A stretch of DNA of 64,000 nt from NCBI RefSeq assembly GCF_000003815.2, contig NW_023365769.1, positions 89,923 to 153,922 on the forward strand, written 5' to 3'. The number at the start of each line of letters is the position of its first letter. Position 1 is the stretch's first letter. The translations under genes were made by a program, and so were the position numbers. Positions 58,712 through 64,000 of the stretch are shown here, piece after piece. The notes below the pieces were generated by a model. The model did no database searches. It had not been told where the DNA came from and saw only the letters and a list, made by a program, of their open reading frames with translations. Source of the stretch: Branchiostoma floridae. Taxonomy: Eukaryota; Chordata; Leptocardii; Amphioxiformes; Branchiostomatidae.

Positions 58712-60690
58712 CTCCCTCAAACAGACCCATTATCCTCTCTGTGTCCTTGAATGGGTCTGATTGCACTTTATTGATCTTTCTCCATTTGATTTCGAGGTGA
58801 TATCGGTTGTTCAACTGGGGGAAAGTCCGATTGCTGGATTTCATTCTGAGTGTGACTTTTCTACCAATGATGTAAATTTGCAGTAATTTCCAACTTGCCA
58901 GGAAAGGTGGGTTGTTTGAAGCCGCGTATATGATCGGATTGCAAAGTTAGTGATAGTATCTCTTTACAGGACGATTTTTATGTGACAATCACGTACAATT
59001 TACCAGTACGCTGCGTCTGTCCGTCTAAATAGTTGAATAACAAGACTTTATCTGGCGAGGCGGCATGCCACTTTATGCATCCCTCAAATCTATATCATTG
59101 GCTAATGCCATCCGTTTCAGATAGGCAGTACGTGTATCACTCGTTCTCATTGAAATGTCGAAAATGGCGCTTTTTTGGTCGAAAAATAAATCGGCTTTAT
59201 TTTTAGTGAAAACTACCTGGCTGTTTAGGAAAATTCCTCTTTTAACCATAGCCAAAAAATGGCAACTTATTATTTTCGGTCCCATTGGTAATACATTACA
59301 GGGCGGGTAACAAACGTTATCGGTAACGTTTGTTACAACAGTAAACTTTATCCTGTTTTCTTCTAAAGGACTTACCTTATTGACTACATCATTTAGGTTT
59401 AAGTGGATGTCCCAAGGAACATTTGAAAAGTGGGCAGCTTTTTTACACCAGGTCAAATAGAAAGCTTAGACAGCATCGAACAATGGTAACGTTTGTTACA
59501 GTCATTTCTGAACAACATTTTGTTAAGCAAGGTGGGATACAAATAACAGTCAACAACCCTTTCTTGTTTCTTTAGGAAGCCAGGAAAACTGTACAGCGTC
59601 ACAAAAATGGTCATTTCTAGTCTTATATATGGATAATATAACCGTGGCAACCATCGTACTCGTGGTGGTAACGTTTGTTACAGAATCTGGCGACAGGCAT
59701 AAACCACCTCACACAGCCTCCAAGATCAGTGACAGGAGCGATCTGACGTGATCGGGCAGAGGGCCTTGGTAGCTGGTTTCACCTGCCGAACAATTATTCT
59801 CAACTGAATTGTTACATTTTTGGCTACTATTTCAATTCTTCGTTTTTTCTTAGGCGACAGCCATTTTTTAGGGTGTGAAATCCGACTCGTGGCTATAATA
59901 ACCATCTAAGCCATCAACCAATACGAATGTTGTTGTGCATCTTTTGTAAAACATTACAGGGGTTATGGAAAAATGAAGGAACCAGTGATGTTGTCTGTAA
60001 GTTTCTCCATATCAAGCCGTTAAGTCAGGCGACAGCATTTCGACATTTAAATGAGAACGAGCCGTATATGGTAGCTAGATAAGCATGCGCAATTCAAAGT
60101 ATCGCTTAAAACTGTGATGCATATTTACCTTAAGTGAGTACTACTGTACGTGCATTGATACTCTAGCTTCGTCATTGTTGTAGAACGTCACGTACAAATT
60201 TTGAGGCTTGCAAGCGACTTGAAAGTTTGTGAACAATAGACATCATCGGTCCACTTTGAGAATTCCCCTTTTCTCTCATTTGACTCTTGCCTCTCAAAAC
60301 TCCTTTTGCATAACCATGCCATGAGGGCATGGTCTGTTCATCTAGCAAATGGTAAGTAAAAGAAGAATAACATGTACTAGACGTAAATTTAGCATGCTAG
60401 AAATATCCTTACATCTCTATGTCAATTGCTTTGCGTTCTAGATCTTTCATGACCTTGGGTAAAAAATTTCCAACAACAGGCTGTGTAGGGATCATGCCTG
60501 TTTGATTGACGCTAAGGCTGGCAAATGAAAAAAAATAGGAACGCGTTGACCTGCCCTACCTCCGTAAGAACAAAGTATCTTCCTCGCATGGCTGTCACAG
60601 CCTATCGTTCTCTATGTGTAGGCAGGCTACAAGCCACTTCATCACTGACAAGACAAGCCTCTTAAGGTCTTATCTTTAGAAAAGGGATGG
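58712..60690. other. Non-coding stretch with a palindromic motif cluster
   Basis: No exon I can support. The longest frame here (59073-59456, minus, 127 codons) resembles no family known to me and has no flanking gene signals. The notable content is four copies of a GTAACGTTTGTTAC motif at 59.3-59.7 kb. Confidence 0.45.
59307..59681. repeat. Cluster of GTAACGTTTGTTAC motifs
   Basis: Exact copies at 59323-59336, 59486-59499 and 59668-59681, plus an inverted copy with one mismatch at 59307-59320. The motif is itself an inverted repeat (GTAAC-N4-GTTAC). Spacing of the direct copies is 163 and 182 bp. Confidence 0.85.
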
Positions 60691-60698
60691 GAAATAAG

Positions 60699-61177
60699 TA
60701 GACGTGACGATGATAACTTTTACCACCAGCTAGATATATAGTTGAGTTTGTCCATGATATATGTGTCGTTTTCTGCCCAACATTTCTCAAGATCTGACGG
60801 AGGATCACTTCCATCCTTACTGTAATGGACGAATCTCCATAATCCAGCAAGTTAAGTTACGTGACGATAATAACTTTTACCACCAGCTAGATTTATATAG
60901 TTGAGTTTGTACATGATATATGTGTCGTTTTCTGCTCAACATTTCTCAAGATCTAACAGAGGATCACTTCCATCCTTAAGCTTACTGTAATGGACGAATC
61001 TCCATGATCCAGCAAGTTAAGTTACGTGACGATGATAACTTTTACCACCAGCTAAATATATATAGTTGAGTTTGCACATGATATATGTGTCGTTTTCTGC
61101 TCAACATTTCTCAAGATCTAACAGAAGATCACTTCCATCCTTACTGTTATGGACGAATCCCAATCAAGTTAAGTTAC
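60699..61177. repeat. Three-unit tandem repeat, about 160 bp
   Basis: Units at about 60699, 60859 and 61025 share 'gtgacgat(g/a)ataactttta', 'ccaccagcta', 'gatatatgtgtcgttttctg', 'caacatttctcaagatct', and 'atggacgaatc'. The units are very similar, so the duplication is recent or homogenised. Confidence 0.92.
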
Positions 61178-61857
61178 TAATAACAAATGACTAGTCTCTG
61201 TTCAGGAGGCAATATTGCGTGGAAGTATTACTTCTCATTACCAGAAGGTTCTTCTACACATAATATATATTCTTGGAACGTACACCATTTGCCCATGAGC
61301 GGGTAAGTCGATGGGATTGCCAGCAATCATCTTCTTATCCATTGAAGATCGTCACTCAAGGCATGCGTTGAGAAACTACCGTTAATCAAGTTTATCTTTA
61401 GCGGATGAGTCTATCCGTTATGCTTAACTTTTTCCTCAGGAGTGCGGCTAGGGTCGTGACCTATAGGTCTCTGGTGTTCGTTTGGATAAAAGTGCAGTTA
61501 CTCTGGAGAGATGTGGTGCTCAATGCAGTCAACCGGGCAACTTATCCGCTGCTAGCGCGTATTTCACAGTCTTTGAAAGTAAAGATAAAGGTGGTGAGGA
61601 TTTTAGCTTAGCAATCCATAAAGAAAATTGCTCTGAGTCAAAGTTATATACAATATGTCTCTTGTACTCGAATGTTGAAGATGTAAACTGCAATTCATAT
61701 TAGAATTTAAAAAAATCAAATAGATCATTTTAAGAAATGCTCTAAGAAGGGCCCATCAGGAAGATAACGATTGGCTTTTAGACTGTTGTTCAGAAAGAAA
61801 AAAACCCTCTTTAATTTGTTGGCTTTCAAAATGAGTACAAATTATAAGGTTCGTCGA

Positions 61858-61985
61858 TGGAGGTTAGACATCCAGGTAATAAAATACGCCAAAAAACAGG
61901 TACTCAAGCAACTGGATATGTTTTGGAAACGGTCAGACGTCTGAGACAACCATCCTGTGTCTTTCGTCAGTGACACTTGAGAAAT
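61858..61985 (+). repeat. Third copy of the 3.4/27.1-kb dispersed repeat
   Basis: 'ggaggttagacatccaggta', 'acgccaaaaaacaggtactc', 'aagcaactggatatg', 'cagacaaccatcctgtgtct'. This copy shows a longer left end than the other two. Confidence 0.7.
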
Positions 61986-62574
61986 CTTGTTTGAGAGGGA
62001 TCTTGTTTTCAGGTAGAATACTATTTTCAGCTTGATGGCGCAGTCACGTTTTTGCACTTACACTATCGTTAAAATAGTTACGGGCTACTTTCTCTCCCAG
62101 TCTTCCGGTCGTGACTTCCTGATTACGCGTACGTCATTGACTGAACCTCTCTGATCTACATCGTGCCTCGAAGCCATATACAAGCGGCGGAAAGCTCAAA
62201 GGGTGCCAAAATCCAATTAAATTCATGATTACCTGCAATCTCAATAGTAGGTGCAAATCATTGCTGTTCAATTGGAACTAATCAGACGCTAGCACACAAG
62301 GCTAATGCATTTTGTGCCTGCTGTCTCATCTCTGACGAACGCAACAGCATAGGTTTTGACAGTATGGCCAAACTGATTTAATCTTATGGATCACATTCAG
62401 TTCTACACTTTCCTAAAAAGATTACCTCTTCGACTTTGCCAACTCATTATGCCCCTAAAAGGCTAGCATGAGTAGGATTGTCATACAACTTTATGCGGTA
62501 ACGTTTTACCTGCTGAATATTGAAGTACACAAGATGGGATGCCATTCATTATGCTGAATAGGATTTTATCATGA

Positions 62575-62590
62575 TGGTCAATATTGACCA
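62575..62590. other. 16-bp perfect palindrome
   Basis: TGGTCAATATTGACCA reads the same on both strands. Its role is unknown, and single palindromes of this length can occur by chance. Confidence 0.6.
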
Positions 62591-64000
62591 ACGGAGACCA
62601 TATTGTAGTATGCCATCCATGTTGGTTGCCAGCAAATATTACCCAAATAAGTTCAAAGATGTTCTATCAGGGCTGGCTTTTCAGCAACAAGGAAAGAAAT
62701 GCAAGCTGAAGTATATGGTGGATTTGAAGCGGGTCAGGCCTACTGTCACTCAGATCCTGGCTTTTATATGTTGATAGGGAAATGAATGTTGAGATTGAAA
62801 AGCAAAAATAAGAAGACAGCCTACAGCTAACTCCTTTGATCAACCTCAACCTACCTTTGATACACAAATAAGGAGTTGTTTCTTGTTTGACTTACGCCGC
62901 GTGCTATGGTTAAATTTGTGTTTCCAACTTTGTATTCCTGTGGGTTTTTTTTCAACAAAATTTTTGCTGGATGTTTATGTCTTTCGTCCTATTGTTATTC
63001 AATAGCTACTCCACCAGGCCTTCCTACGGGGGTGCGGGGATCATATCGTACAATTCGGCAAAAACAATCGGGAAATTGGCCAGGGGAGCCAGTCCCCGCC
63101 AAGGTTCATGTTTCCTCTGCGCGGTCGGCCAACTCCTTTGGTATCAAAATTCCCCTGGCAAATTATTCTCTCCGTGATTAATAGCCAACATAGTCAGTCT
63201 GGTAGAAACTATATTTCTAGGGTTTCCAGAGGATGTCGTCGGTAGAATTAAATCAGTGTGGACTAAGAAGTAAGATAGACGATGCGACGTCCTCAGCGAA
63301 CGTTTCATTTTCCGCATGTCGTAAAATCAGCCATCATTTGGTACCATTATGATAGAAGCGGCACCAAATGTCCATTTTCTACCACTAACCGTTGACACTG
63401 AACTTCTCCTGATTAAATCTGTACGTGACAAACGGTACTGCAGTGCAGGTGTGGTGTAGGATACAGAAACAGCTCTGGCGAACTTGACATGTGTGGGCAC
63501 GTTGGCTGCTGCGTGAGCCCCTTCCGATGATTTGCGCGCCCACGGAGTTAATTATCATGAGCAGCTTTTGGGTTTCCATACGACCTTGTGGGCTGATGAA
63601 GACTTCCTCGCTGTCTACCGGTGTGTAATCTCCGCTCTAAGAGCCCTGAAACACTTCCTACGGCACCATTACTTGATGCTATAACTGACTACTTCCGCGG
63701 CAAGTGTGTGAAGTGGAAAGGAAGGTAGTGGGATGAAGTGGTGCAGATGTTACACTTGCTTCCGGTAGATTCGTCCGCAAGAAAATCTTTGTCGACACAT
63801 CTATTGCTCGAAGTTTGAAGTTGCAGTGAACCATGCACTTGTCTGTGCCCGAGCTTTATTAGCTCCGTAGAAATGGAGATTATTTTGTCATGTTATGTTT
63901 GCATGCAATATCTTTTTCGTCATTATCCTCAGGTACAATTCGCATATTCCACATAATTAAGGCTCGAGCTCTCCCGATTAGTCCTGAATTAAGCAAAGTA

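Larger units (their letters stand above)
61178..64000. other. Right flank, no supported gene
   Basis: CpG content rises after about 63.0 kb, which could signal a promoter near the window edge, but no exon is certain. It contains a copy of the dispersed repeat at 61858-61985 and a 16-bp perfect palindrome at 62575-62590. A frame at 61482-61703 with Cys pairs is discussed under the rejected items. Confidence 0.4.

Noticed and set aside
59073-59456. 127-codon minus-strand frame as a gene
   Set aside because: No recognised family, no splice or promoter context, and it overlaps the GTAACGTTTGTTAC repeat motif.
61482-61703. Possible exon with paired cysteines (LERCGAQC ... NC), faintly PAN/Apple- or WSC-like
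   Set aside because: Only a few Cys and hydrophobic positions fit, splice sites are ambiguous and no neighbouring exon was found. Worth a profile search, but not annotated.
63385-63579. Minus-strand frame in a CpG-richer segment near the right edge
   Set aside because: No recognised motif. It could be a 5' exon of a gene beyond the window, but nothing inside the window supports it.

Overview
The window is animal nuclear DNA: small coding exons with canonical GT-AG borders lie in large introns, among SINEs, MITEs, minisatellites and decayed non-LTR retrotransposon pieces. The two recognisable proteins are close to their vertebrate counterparts, but the repeats are not vertebrate-like. The best fit is an invertebrate deuterostome, most likely amphioxus (Branchiostoma). 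The species is an inference. Two 100-N scaffold gaps are present (13033-13132 and 32302-32401).

Layout. 1-12.1 kb: no recognisable coding exon, only dispersed and tandem repeats. 12.1-21.2 kb (+): a 12-exon amino-acid transporter of the SLC38 family, most like SLC38A11, with two near-identical 66-nt exons that look mutually exclusive. 23.9-29.5 kb (-): a complete 9-exon CNOT9 (RQCD1/CAF40) gene, tail to tail with the transporter; its likely promoter at about 29.55 kb carries a CRE and ETS-like sites. 29.7-34.8 kb: a local duplication, a piggyBac-type non-autonomous element carrying five CRE palindromes, and retrotransposon remnants. 34.8-51.7 kb (-): a small three-exon gene for an apparently membrane-anchored C3HC4 RING protein, with introns of about 6.7 and 9.8 kb. 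53.0-58.7 kb: a foldback element with about 1.15-kb inverted arms around a 2-kb, 51-bp-unit minisatellite that itself reverses orientation; the left arm alone carries a 1.4-kb insertion. 58.7-64 kb: repeats, with no gene I can support.

The three genes share no evident pathway: one is a sodium-coupled-type amino-acid permease, one a scaffold subunit of the CCR4-NOT deadenylase, and one a probable E3 ligase. The most notable observations are the duplicated transporter exon (17 identical residues with eight synonymous differences), the palindromic foldback/minisatellite element whose repeat unit holds splice-site-like sequences, and the CRE cluster carried by the piggyBac-like element upstream of CNOT9.
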